From: Lachnoclostridium sp.
GTDB lineage: Bacteria; Bacillota; Clostridia; Lachnospirales; Lachnospiraceae
Length of the DNA stretch: 64,000 nt
NCBI GenBank assembly: GCA_023664665.1
Contig: JAMPEY010000002.1
Location: 89,468-153,467 of the forward strand
Direction: 5' to 3'
Below are positions 8,859-17,354 of the stretch, in pieces. A program made the position numbers and the translations under genes. The notes beneath the pieces were generated by a model. It was not told the DNA's origin. It worked only from the letters and a program-made list of their open reading frames with translations, and made no database searches. Positions within the stretch are counted from its first letter, which is position 1; every line of letters begins with the position of its first letter.

Positions 8859-9369
8859 AAAGTTCCGGGTCGGGAAGTTCTACATTGCTCATTGCCAGAT
8901 AAGAATTGTGGTATTCCTGACAGTAAGTTACTTCTTCTCCAAACCAATCCGGCGGCAGGAAAGCCTCCGCTTCTTCCGTACTGAAAAATTCTACCTCCGC
9001 TACAACAAGAGGCTTAAAGGGTTCGGAAAAAACATCCACTTCAATCGTCAGCATATAATCCTCGGGAGGTTCGGGAAAGCCTTCCTTTACAGAAGGGTGT
9101 TCCAAAGGAATTAAATATCGCTTTTTGGAAATGACATTTCCGTCTGCCTTTAAAAGCAAATGATAATAAGCCTCCTTATTCAACGGGAGGTTGCTTTCTT
9201 CTCTGGCCATAAGGCCTGCGCCTTTGTAAGTCAGATAATATTCGTCATCCTGTCTGCGAACGCGGACTACGGGTTCCGTGCACAAATACGCCTGTTCAAT
9301 CCAATGAAAAGGATAGGATTCCAGATTTTCCGGTAATGTTGTAATGATGAATTTGCGTTCGATTTCCAT
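8857..9369 (-). CDS. CYTH domain protein (triphosphate tunnel metalloenzyme)
   Basis: A 170-residue single-domain protein. It opens with the diagnostic ExExK motif (EIERK, residues 2-6), followed by alternating charged strands such as VRVRRQDDEYYLTYKG that line the tunnel in this fold. Family members hydrolyse inorganic triphosphate, thiamine triphosphate or nucleotide triphosphates, or cyclise ATP; I cannot choose among them. Lone short members in Firmicutes are most often triphosphatase-like, so that is the working guess. It converges with the upstream membrane gene across a shared hairpin, and is divergent from the DJ-1-like gene. Confidence 0.85.
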   Translation of the reverse strand: MEIERKFIITTLPENLESYPFHWIEQAYLCTEPVVRVRRQDDEYYLTYKGAGLMAREESNLPLNKEAYYHLLLKADGNVISKKRYLIPLEHPSVKEGFPEPPEDYMLTIEVDVFSEPFKPLVVAEVEFFSTEEAEAFLPPDWFGEEVTYCQEYHNSYLAMSNVELPDPEL

Positions 9370-9525
9370 TGTGTCTTAACAATCCTTTTTCTTATGCGAT
9401 ATTATAGTATCCTTATTATACCATATATAAATAGAAATCCAAGTATTAATCATTGAAAAAACTGTAGAAAAAAACAGATAAATTGTGTATACTAGTAACA
9501 AGTTGTTTTGCAGAAAGGAGCAGAA

Positions 9526-10077
9526 ATGAGTAAAATTGCTATTTTTTTCGCGGAGGGGTATGAAGAGGTCGAGGCGCTTGCCGTGGTGGACATCTGCCGC
9601 AGAGCCGGAATCGAGACGGATATGGTGTCTGTGACAGAGGAGAGTATGGTAACAAGTTCCCATGGCATATCCGTAAAAGCGGACAAGACTTTTGGGGAAG
9701 TAAACTTTGAGGAATATGACATGCTGGTGCTGCCCGGAGGAGGAAAGGGCACACAGGGTCTGGAAGCCCATGAAGGATTAATGGCACAGATTGATGCTTT
9801 CTATGAAAAGGGAAAATACATTGCTGCCATCTGTGCGGCTCCCAGCATTTTCGGTCACAGAGGCATTTTGAAGGGCAGAAATGCCTGCAGCTATCCTTCT
9901 TTTGAGAGCCATCTGGAGGGCGCGCGGGTAACGAAAGGACCGGTGGAGATTTCCGACCATGTGATTACTTCCAGAGGAATGGGGACTGCCATTGACTTCG
10001 GACTTGCCATTGCAGGGGTTCTTTGCGGAAAGGAAGAGGCAGAGAAGCTGGCGCGGCAGATAGTATATAAGGACTGA
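9526..10077 (+). CDS. DJ-1/PfpI family protein
   Basis: A 183-residue DJ-1/YajL-type protein. The conserved cysteine lies in AAICAAP at C103, with the supporting glutamate of EEVEA at E16 and the G-rich LPGGG turn at 69-73. Relatives act as glyoxalase/deglycase or redox-stress proteins; the precise substrate is disputed in the field. I use the ATG at 9526, with GAAAGGAG five bases upstream; an in-frame TTG at 9508 has no ribosome site. The gene is followed after 67 bases by a GDP-fucose synthase gene, with no clear terminator between them. Confidence 0.92.
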   Translation: MSKIAIFFAEGYEEVEALAVVDICRRAGIETDMVSVTEESMVTSSHGISVKADKTFGEVNFEEYDMLVLPGGGKGTQGLEAHEGLMAQIDAFYEKGKYIAAICAAPSIFGHRGILKGRNACSYPSFESHLEGARVTKGPVEISDHVITSRGMGTAIDFGLAIAGVLCGKEEAEKLARQIVYKD

Positions 10078-10144
10078 GGCCGGGTTTGCGCCTGCGATAT
10101 GCAGGGGTATAAGAATAAAAATGAGAAATGAAGGACAGAATAAT

Positions 10145-11089
10145 ATGATGGAAAAAGACGCAAAAATCTATGTGGCGGGGCACAGGGGAATGGTGGGAAG
10201 CGCTATTTGCCGCAGCCTTGAAAAGAACGGTTATCACAATATTGTCACCCGTACTCATCAGGAGTTAGACCTTTGCCGGCAGGAGGAAGCAGAGCGTTTC
10301 TTTAGGGAGGAGCATCCCGATTATGTGTTTCTGGCGGCAGCCAAAGTGGGAGGCATTCTGGCAAACAGCGAGGCTCTGGCGGATTTTATGTATGACAATA
10401 TGATTTTGGAAATGAATGTGATTCATTCGGCTTGGCAGAACGGATGTAAAAAGCTGCTGTTTCTCGGCAGCAGTTGTATCTATCCCCGTATGGCGCCCCA
10501 ACCTATGAAGGAGAGCTGTCTGCTGACTTCGGAATTGGAACAGACCAATGAGGCATATGCCCTTGCCAAGATATCCGGCTTAAAATATTGTGAATATTTG
10601 AACCGCCAATACGGAACGGATTATATCAGCGTGATGCCGACCAATCTGTACGGTCCCAATGACAATTATCATCCCACCCACAGTCATGTGCTTCCGGCGC
10701 TGATTCGGCGCTTTCATGAGGCAAAAGAATCCGGGGCAAAAGAAGTGGTGTGCTGGGGAACGGGTACGCCGCTTAGGGAATTTTTGTATGTGGATGATCT
10801 GGCGGATGCCTGCGTTTATCTGATGAACACCTATAGCGGGAACGAGACGGTGAATCTGGGAACGGGAAAAGAACTCAGTATCAAAGAATTGACTCATCTG
10901 GTCGCCCGGATAGTAGGTTATCAGGGTGAAATCAAGTGGGATGCATCCAAACCGGACGGAACCCCCAGAAAATTGCTGGATGTGAGCAAACTGGAAAGTC
11001 TGGGATATCATTACACCACAGAGCTTGAGGAAGGAATCCGCCTTACCTATGAGGATTTTTTGAAGAATCCCATGCGGGCGGAACGATAG
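10145..11089 (+). CDS. fcl: GDP-L-fucose synthase
   Basis: NADPH-dependent epimerase/reductase converting GDP-4-keto-6-deoxymannose to GDP-L-fucose. The 314 residues are the usual length. A Rossmann motif GHRGMVG lies at 12-18; catalytic residues are the serine in SSCIYPR (S109/S110) and YxxxK (Y138, K142). The long N-terminal half and the [20 protein letters not shown] block are typical of Fcl rather than of general epimerases. I use the ATG at 10145 behind GAAGGAC. The partner GDP-mannose 4,6-dehydratase (gmd) is not in this window, so the substrate must be made elsewhere. Confidence 0.9.
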   Translation: MMEKDAKIYVAGHRGMVGSAICRSLEKNGYHNIVTRTHQELDLCRQEEAERFFREEHPDYVFLAAAKVGGILANSEALADFMYDNMILEMNVIHSAWQNGCKKLLFLGSSCIYPRMAPQPMKESCLLTSELEQTNEAYALAKISGLKYCEYLNRQYGTDYISVMPTNLYGPNDNYHPTHSHVLPALIRRFHEAKESGAKEVVCWGTGTPLREFLYVDDLADACVYLMNTYSGNETVNLGTGKELSIKELTHLVARIVGYQGEIKWDASKPDGTPRKLLDVSKLESLGYHYTTELEEGIRLTYEDFLKNPMRAER

Positions 11090-11157
11090 GGAATCAATGA
11101 CGAGGGAGCCATGCGGAAAGGAAGGGTTCGCAGGCTGTGGAAAGGCATGGTTTTAAA

Positions 11158-12516
11158 ATGGAAGAATATCAAAAATATGCCAAAGATATGCTGAAATTTA
11201 TAGAAAAAAGTCCCAGCTGCTTTCATGTTATCTACAATATCGGTCAGGATTTAAAACAGGATGGCTATGTGGAGCTGAAAGAAACGGAAGAATGGAAGCT
11301 TGCTCCCGGCGGCAAATATTTTGTGGTTCGGGGAGATTCTTCCGTCATTGCTTTCAGACTGCCGGAGAAAAGGGCGGTTACAGGATTTCATATAGTAGCC
11401 TCCCATAGTGATTCTCCCACTTTTAAAATAAAAGAAGCTCCGGAAATGACAGTGGAAAGCCGATATGTCAAGTTAAATACGGAACAATACGGCGGCATGA
11501 TTTTGTCTACATGGATGGACAGGGCATTGTCCGTGGCAGGACGAATCGCAGTACAACAAAAAGCCGCTAAAACACAAGATATTGTGGCCAAAAAGACTGA
11601 CTCGGTCAAAAATATACAAATCATTGAGGAAAAGGAAATAATGACCAAACTGGTCAATATTGATAAAGATTTGTTGGTGATTCCCAATCTGGCGATTCAT
11701 ATGAACAGGGATGTAAATAAAGGGATGGAATATAATCCGCAGACGGACATGCTTCCTTTGTTTGCAGATTGTTCAGACGAAAAAGACAGCAAAACATTTC
11801 TGGAAAGCGTGGCACAAGCGGCAGGAGTTGAACCGGAGGATATTCTGGGACATGACCTCTTCCTTTATGTGAGAGAAAAGGGACGGATGCTGGGAGAAAG
11901 AGGAGAGTTTATTCTGTCCCCCCGGTTGGATGATTTGCAATGTGTGTATACATCCGTAAAGGCATTCCGGGAAAGCTGTCCTGTGGACTATATTAATGTA
12001 TGCGCGGTATTTGACAATGAGGAGGTGGGCAGCTGCACCAGACAAGGGGCAAATTCTACCTTTTTGGAAGATACCCTGATGCGGATAGGAGGCGGACTGA
12101 ATGCGGACAGGAGCGAATATCTGAGGTGGATAGCAGGAAGCTTTCTGATTTCCGCCGATAATGCCCACGCAGTGCATCCCAATCATCCGGAGAAGGCAGA
12201 TCCCACCAATCGTCCTTATTTAAACGGCGGACTGGTCATTAAGTACCACGGAAGTCAGAAATATACTACCGACGGAGTTTCGGCGGCAAAGATGAAAAGT
12301 ATCTGTATGCAGGCGGGGATCCCGTTTCAGACCTATGCGAACCGTTCCGATATAGCCGGCGGTTCCACTCTGGGAAATATTTCCAATTCCCATGTGTCTG
12401 TCTCTTCGGTAGATGTAGGGCTGCCCCAACTGGCAATGCATTCCTCTCTGGAAACGGCAGGAACGAAGGATGTGGCATATGCGGTGAGGGCATTTCAGGT
12501 ATTTTTTGGAGAATAA
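11158..12516 (+). CDS. M18 family aminopeptidase
   Basis: Cytosolic zinc aminopeptidase of 452 residues, close to the family norm. Metal-binding motifs are visible in order: ASHSDSPTFKIK near residue 83, FDNEEVGS near residue 288, and DNAHAVHPNHPEK near residue 336. Members release N-terminal residues, often acidic ones, from peptides. I prefer the ATG at 11158; an in-frame GTG at 11137 is the alternative, and GGAAAGG lies between them. A large inverted-repeat region follows before the S8 protease gene. Confidence 0.92.
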   Translation: MEEYQKYAKDMLKFIEKSPSCFHVIYNIGQDLKQDGYVELKETEEWKLAPGGKYFVVRGDSSVIAFRLPEKRAVTGFHIVASHSDSPTFKIKEAPEMTVESRYVKLNTEQYGGMILSTWMDRALSVAGRIAVQQKAAKTQDIVAKKTDSVKNIQIIEEKEIMTKLVNIDKDLLVIPNLAIHMNRDVNKGMEYNPQTDMLPLFADCSDEKDSKTFLESVAQAAGVEPEDILGHDLFLYVREKGRMLGERGEFILSPRLDDLQCVYTSVKAFRESCPVDYINVCAVFDNEEVGSCTRQGANSTFLEDTLMRIGGGLNADRSEYLRWIAGSFLISADNAHAVHPNHPEKADPTNRPYLNGGLVIKYHGSQKYTTDGVSAAKMKSICMQAGIPFQTYANRSDIAGGSTLGNISNSHVSVSSVDVGLPQLAMHSSLETAGTKDVAYAVRAFQVFFGE

Positions 12517-12542
12517 ACGGAAGATAAACAGTACATATACTC

Positions 12543-12591
12543 GTAAACGCAATTATTTGCCGATTTTAACATTTTCCTACCATGCGTTTAC
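12543..12591. repeat. inverted repeat in the M18-S8 protease spacer
   Basis: GTAAACGCA (12543-12551) and TGCGTTTAC (12583-12591) are perfect 9-bp inverted arms separated by 31 bases. It could be an operator or a fold in the protease leader. Confidence 0.5.
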
Positions 12592-12642
12592 TCGTTATAC
12601 AATTTATACTGTGGAAAATATTTTCATTAATGAGTATAAATA

Positions 12643-12689
12643 AAAGAATTCCCATATATATGTTAGGAAAGCATATATGGGAATTTTTT
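12643..12689 (+). promoter_or_regulatory. strong hairpin abutting the S8 protease start codon
   Basis: AATTCCCATATAT (12647-12659) pairs perfectly with ATATATGGGAATT (12673-12685), and four further A-T or G-T pairs extend the base. A six-T run follows and the ATG begins at 12690. It looks like an intrinsic terminator, yet lies at the translation start, with TAGGAAAG in its 13-base loop. Confidence 0.7.
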
Positions 12690-14444
12690 ATGAGTCAGAA
12701 ATTTGAAGACATCTTAAATTTGGCATTGGAGACGCCGGATACGGTGAGGGAACAGACCGATACCCTGAATATAGGCTTTGACAAAGAGATGCGGACATGG
12801 GAACTGATAGTGAAATATCATGGCAGCCTGGATGAATTGAGGACTTTGAATATTACCGTGGAATACCTCATAGCGGGTTATGCCATTTTGACCGTGCCGG
12901 AAAATCTGGTAGAGCGCATGGCGCAGGTGGAACAGATTGAATATGTGGAAAAGCCCAAGCGCTATTATTATCAGGCAGTGCGTCCCGCGCAGGAATCCTG
13001 CATTCCGCAGGTAACTTTGCAGGAACCCTATTTAAGCGGGGAAAATGTTTTGATTGCGATTCTTGATTCCGGCATTGAATACAGGCTTCCGGTTTTTCAA
13101 AAGGCAGACGGAAGCACCCGGATTCGTTTTTTATGGGATCAGTCATTGCAAAGAGAGTTTACGGAGGAGGAGATTAATCAGGCCTTACAAAGTTCGGACA
13201 GCAGGGAACAGTATGATCTTTTGCCCAGCCGCGATGTGACCGGACATGGCACGGCAGTGGCGGGTATTGCCGCGGGAAGCGTTGTGGCAGGGGCAGGAGG
13301 AATCGGGGGGTATTCCGGTGTGGCCCCCGAAGCGGATTTGCTGGTGGTAAAGCTGGGAACCCCTAATGCTTTGGGGTTTCCCCGGACCACGGAAATTATG
13401 CGGGGAGTGGTCTATGCCCTGCAAAGGGCGAATGAACTGCAAATGCCGTTGGTGATTAATCTAAGTTTCGGAAACTGCTATGGTTCCCATGACGGAAGCT
13501 CTCTGCTGGAGCGTTTTTTGGATAATGCGGCGGAAATAGGACGCACGGTAATCTGCGTGGGAAGCGGCAATGAGGGCAGCTCCGGGGGTCATATGGCCGG
13601 CAATGTGGCGGAGAATACATCGGTTGAGGTGGCAGTGGCAAGATATGAACCTTCACTCAATATCCAATTGTGGAAAAATTATAACGATGTTTACCGTATT
13701 TATCTGCGTTCTCCGGGAGGGCAGACGGAAGAAATTTCTCCGGCAGTCCGCAGCGGCATTGGAGACAGGCAGGGAGGAAAATATGTTCTCAGAATGGAAC
13801 AGACGGATATTTTGGTGTATTGGGGAGCGCCTGCGCCCTATTCCGTGGCGCAGGAGGTTTATCTGGAGATGATACCCGCAGGTCAGCCTTATGTGAACAG
13901 CGGGGTATGGACTATTTTTATAGAACCGATAAAAGTAGTAACGGGACAATATTATCTTTATCTGCCGAGCAGCGCGGTGCGGAACGAGCAGACTCAATTT
14001 TATAGACCGACACCACAAGTGACACTGACGATACCGTCAACTGCGGCGAAAGTGCTGACTATTGGTGCATATGACAGTGTTTATGACACATATGCCGATT
14101 TTTCGGGCAGAGGGTATGCAGATGAAAACCGTACCATCGGAGTGGTGACGGCGGGATTGACCAAGCCGGACATTGTAGCTCCGGGGGTGGGGGTTCTGGC
14201 GCCGGATGTCTATGGGAGCTATATGCCCCTAAACGGAACATCTTTTGCCACGCCCATTGTAAGCGGCAGTGCAGCCTTGTTGATGGAGTGGGGAATCGTA
14301 AGGGGCAATGATCCGTTTCTGTATGGGGAGAAGATGAAAGCGTACTTACGGGCAGGGGCGAGGCCGTTGAGAGGAGAGCAGGAGCTGCCCAATGACAGGG
14401 TGGGCTTCGGGGCATTGTGCGTGGCGGAAAGCCTGCCGGGATAA
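12690..14444 (+). CDS. S8 family serine protease, Csp-like
   Basis: Subtilase of 584 residues with the full triad: Asp126 (ILDSG), His186 (GHGTAVAG) and Ser518 (NGTSFATP). There is no signal peptide. The N-terminal part (about 1-95, ending IEYVEKPKRYYY) and the LWDQ stretch resemble the clostridial Csp proteases that activate the spore cortex hydrolase SleC; a germination role is inferred from this. The large insert between His and Ser, about residues 300-480, is a jelly-roll-like region also typical of that group. Start choice: ATG at 12690 over an in-frame ATG at 12660 inside a hairpin; neither has a good ribosome site. No sleC is nearby. Confidence 0.85.
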   Translation: MSQKFEDILNLALETPDTVREQTDTLNIGFDKEMRTWELIVKYHGSLDELRTLNITVEYLIAGYAILTVPENLVERMAQVEQIEYVEKPKRYYYQAVRPAQESCIPQVTLQEPYLSGENVLIAILDSGIEYRLPVFQKADGSTRIRFLWDQSLQREFTEEEINQALQSSDSREQYDLLPSRDVTGHGTAVAGIAAGSVVAGAGGIGGYSGVAPEADLLVVKLGTPNALGFPRTTEIMRGVVYALQRANELQMPLVINLSFGNCYGSHDGSSLLERFLDNAAEIGRTVICVGSGNEGSSGGHMAGNVAENTSVEVAVARYEPSLNIQLWKNYNDVYRIYLRSPGGQTEEISPAVRSGIGDRQGGKYVLRMEQTDILVYWGAPAPYSVAQEVYLEMIPAGQPYVNSGVWTIFIEPIKVVTGQYYLYLPSSAVRNEQTQFYRPTPQVTLTIPSTAAKVLTIGAYDSVYDTYADFSGRGYADENRTIGVVTAGLTKPDIVAPGVGVLAPDVYGSYMPLNGTSFATPIVSGSAALLMEWGIVRGNDPFLYGEKMKAYLRAGARPLRGEQELPNDRVGFGALCVAESLPG

Positions 14445-14547
14445 AGTATGAGAAGAATTTCTAAGCCATGATTATTATGTGTTGATTAAAATGATAAAAA
14501 AGATTACTATATAATAAGAAAACTTACAGACAGCGGAGAAACGAAAT

Positions 14548-14820
14548 ATGCAGATGAAAACGGTAAAAACGGTGTTCACCATAGTGCTGTCCGGCTTATT
14601 ACTCCTGATCACCGGCGTTATGGCGTTATGCGTCCGGGGAGAGTGGAGTATATCGGGCTATCAATACAGTGATGCGGTGAGAGATGTGATAAGGTTTTTC
14701 AGTCTGTTTGAGATTGCGGTCAGTATCGGCTTGGGATTTTTAAACAGAAAGAAATTCACCATAGCGGTTATTATTGTAACCAATCTATTTATGTTATATA
14801 AATTGACGGGTACATTTTAA
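14548..14820 (+). CDS. small hydrophobic membrane protein
   Basis: An unrecognised 90-residue protein with three hydrophobic stretches: about 8-27, 45-64 and 68-85. A second in-frame ATG lies two codons in. AGCGGAGAAACG upstream gives a weak ribosome site. Only its size and membrane character can be stated; it stands alone between the protease and a second membrane protein, in AT-rich flanks. Confidence 0.55.
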   Translation: MQMKTVKTVFTIVLSGLLLLITGVMALCVRGEWSISGYQYSDAVRDVIRFFSLFEIAVSIGLGFLNRKKFTIAVIIVTNLFMLYKLTGTF

Positions 14821-14878
14821 GGGAAACCTAATTAAAAACAAAAACAGACGCAACAGGGAATAACCTCTACAAATTTGA

Positions 14879-14908
14879 TTGACAGACACATTACGCTATG
14901 CCTATAAT
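14879..14908 (+). promoter_or_regulatory. consensus promoter
   Basis: Perfect TTGACA (14879-14884) and perfect TATAAT (14903-14908) with an 18-base spacer, about 48 bases before the next start. It may drive the run from 14956 through the hybrid kinase. Confidence 0.8.
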
Positions 14909-14955
14909 AAATAATGTGATAAACAGTACAGGGTTCGGCACAAAAGGATGGTGTG

Positions 14956-15837
14956 ATGTTGAAAGAAAATTATTCAGGGACGGAGGATTATGATATAGGT
15001 TATGTAAAAGCGGATGATTACGACATAGACGGTTTTGAGGCGGATAATCTGAAAGCGGAGGATTCCCAAACAGACCCTCCGAAGACGGATTATCCCCGTA
15101 AAAAGGGTGCCCCTGTCACAAAAATCATAAGGAATGCCACAGTTACCTCTATCTTTCTTATATCAGGCTTTCTTATCATTCTTTTAGCATATTCCCATTT
15201 TTTTATTGCAGGCGGAAGAAATTTTTCGGGAGAATGGACGGCAAATCTGGATATGACACAGCAGGCGGCAGTCAATGCCCTTGACTGGCTGCAGGAGATA
15301 GAGGGCGTTTCGGTCTCTTTGGAAGATTTGGCGCTTTCCATGCAGGAATTGACCGTACAAGTCAAATTAGATATGGAGCAGACAGCCCGTTTCAAGGGAA
15401 CCTTTCAGTGCCATATTCTGCCGGAGAGTTATGAGGCCTGTAATCAGGCGGCATATGAGGCATTTGCCATAAGCTTCAGGGAGCTTTTGGGGGAGCGGCT
15501 CCGCATGTCCGGTTATGAAGGGGATATCGGTCAGGAGGCAGTGGAAGCCCTTGCGGAGGAAGCTTTCGGTATGCCCACCATCTCCTATTTGATGACTTAC
15601 GGACCGGCGCTGCTGCCCTCGCTGGAAGAATTGCAGGCAAGGTATGACGGCAGCGGCACTTATGAAGTTACGGAGGATGTTTTCATCAGGCAGTTTGACG
15701 CCGACAAAGAAACGGTATCTAAGGAGGAATTTTATCTTCGGAATGAGGATAATCTGGTTCTGACGAAAAAAGCGGATTCCGCAGCTCCCGGTTCTTTTTT
15801 TACGCAATATCCCGTGATATACACTTTAAACAGATGA
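14956..15837 (+). CDS. single-pass membrane protein of unknown function
   Basis: A 293-residue protein I do not recognise. It has an acidic N-terminal cytoplasmic tail (about 1-50, with many Asp and Glu), one hydrophobic segment near 60-80, and an external domain of about 210 residues rich in Glu and Ala. The layout is that of an anchored envelope protein. AAAGGA lies seven bases before the ATG at 14956, and a consensus promoter is upstream. A D,D-carboxypeptidase gene follows after 33 bases, so a cell-wall role is possible but unproven. Confidence 0.65.
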   Translation: MLKENYSGTEDYDIGYVKADDYDIDGFEADNLKAEDSQTDPPKTDYPRKKGAPVTKIIRNATVTSIFLISGFLIILLAYSHFFIAGGRNFSGEWTANLDMTQQAAVNALDWLQEIEGVSVSLEDLALSMQELTVQVKLDMEQTARFKGTFQCHILPESYEACNQAAYEAFAISFRELLGERLRMSGYEGDIGQEAVEALAEEAFGMPTISYLMTYGPALLPSLEELQARYDGSGTYEVTEDVFIRQFDADKETVSKEEFYLRNEDNLVLTKKADSAAPGSFFTQYPVIYTLNR

Positions 15838-15870
15838 CAAATTTATGATAGAATATAAGAGGGAAATGAA

Positions 15871-17325
15871 ATGCAGACCAATGTGCGGAAAATCAGTTCT
15901 TTCATCCTGTCCGTTGTCCTGATATGCTTTATTCCGGCAGTGACGGTATCGGCGGACTTTGAGATTCCCGGAACCTGTCAGGTACGGGCGGATGACGGCG
16001 CTGCAGGCACTGTTAAAATTCTGGATTATGATTATGTCAACAATACATACCTTTCCCTGCGGGATGTGGCTATGGTGCTTAAGGATACGGATAAATCTTT
16101 TTCCCTGAGCATTACCCAAAATTCCGTTGCGCTTACGACGGGAAGAGATTATGTCCCTGTGGGAGGGGAAAATGTGTCTTGGGAAAATGATAAAAATAAG
16201 GATGTTACTCTGAAAAGGAATGCCTTTACGGTAAATGACCAAAAGGTAGTTTACCATACCATGATTACAAGACTGCCCTCCGGTGCGTATGATTGTTTTA
16301 TGATGACGGTAGATCTGGCAATGCTTTTGGATGTGAATATTACCGCTTCCGGCTTCGGTTCTTTGCAGATTCATACCGACGAGCCTTTCTGTGTATCCCC
16401 TGCCGAGTTGGAAGAGGCTGATTATTTTTGGGGAGTCAACAGTGTGTACATAGGAGACGCTACCACGGGGGAGCTTTATTATCAATATCAGTCGGATACG
16501 GCTTATCCCATTGCCAGCACCTCCAAGCTTATGACCTGTCTTCTGACCATGGAGGCTGTCTCGGAAGGGAGGCTTGACCTTGAGGATACCGTTACGGTTT
16601 CCAAAGAGGCTGCGCTGCTTGCCGCTTCGGACGACGGGGTGATTCCTCTGGAAGAGGGCATGCGGATCACCGTACAGGATTTGCTGCTGGGGCTTCTTCT
16701 GCCTTCCAGCAACGAATGCGCTTTTTGTCTGGCGGAAACCGTTGCCGGGTCGGAGGAAACCTTTGTGGGGATGATGAATCAGAAAGCCGCCGAGATAGGG
16801 CTTTCTCAGGCTGTCTTTTTTAACAGCAACGGCCTGCCCGTCTATACAAAGAACGCGGTTCCTTCCAAACAGCAGAACCGCATGAGTACGGAGGACATGT
16901 TTAAGCTGGCATCTTATCTTTTGAAAGTCTATCCTCAGGTGAAAGAGATAACTTCCCTGAAAGAAGCCGTCCTGCCGTCCCTTAATAATATCAAAGTGAA
17001 TAACAGCAATCCGCTTCTGCACAATCTGTCTCAGGCAACAGGCCTAAAAACCGGAACCACGAACAGAGCGGGAGCCTGTCTGGTTACTTCTCTGGCGGTA
17101 GAGGACGGGGCGCAGGAACATGATCTGGTAGTGGTGGTGTTCGGTACGGAGGATTCCATAGAGAGGGGACGGGTATCGGGAGTTCTGGCAAGATATGCGC
17201 TGCATGCTTTTTATGATGGGAGAGAAGAGCCGGAAGACGAAAAAGCCGCCCAGACTGCGGGTAATCTGCCCACACATGCCGAGGCGGCGGTGGAGCGTGT
17301 GATTCAGACTGCCAAAAAACGCTAG
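15871..17325 (+). CDS. D-alanyl-D-alanine carboxypeptidase (DacF-type, S11)
   Basis: Exported penicillin-binding protein trimming the terminal D-Ala from peptidoglycan stem peptides. The 484 residues begin with a signal peptide ending near VSA (about 28). Residues about 45-115 look like a copper-amine-oxidase N-type stalk domain placed before the enzyme, an unusual position. Catalytic motifs follow in order: SxxK at 216-219, SxN at 279-281 and KTG at 393-395. The C-terminal beta domain seen in many S11 enzymes is short or absent. It is downstream of an anchored membrane protein and 29 bases upstream of a hybrid kinase, suggesting one transcript. Confidence 0.9.
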   Translation: MQTNVRKISSFILSVVLICFIPAVTVSADFEIPGTCQVRADDGAAGTVKILDYDYVNNTYLSLRDVAMVLKDTDKSFSLSITQNSVALTTGRDYVPVGGENVSWENDKNKDVTLKRNAFTVNDQKVVYHTMITRLPSGAYDCFMMTVDLAMLLDVNITASGFGSLQIHTDEPFCVSPAELEEADYFWGVNSVYIGDATTGELYYQYQSDTAYPIASTSKLMTCLLTMEAVSEGRLDLEDTVTVSKEAALLAASDDGVIPLEEGMRITVQDLLLGLLLPSSNECAFCLAETVAGSEETFVGMMNQKAAEIGLSQAVFFNSNGLPVYTKNAVPSKQQNRMSTEDMFKLASYLLKVYPQVKEITSLKEAVLPSLNNIKVNNSNPLLHNLSQATGLKTGTTNRAGACLVTSLAVEDGAQEHDLVVVVFGTEDSIERGRVSGVLARYALHAFYDGREEPEDEKAAQTAGNLPTHAEAAVERVIQTAKKR

Positions 17326-17354
17326 AAAACCGAGCCGGATGGGAGATTTAGGAA

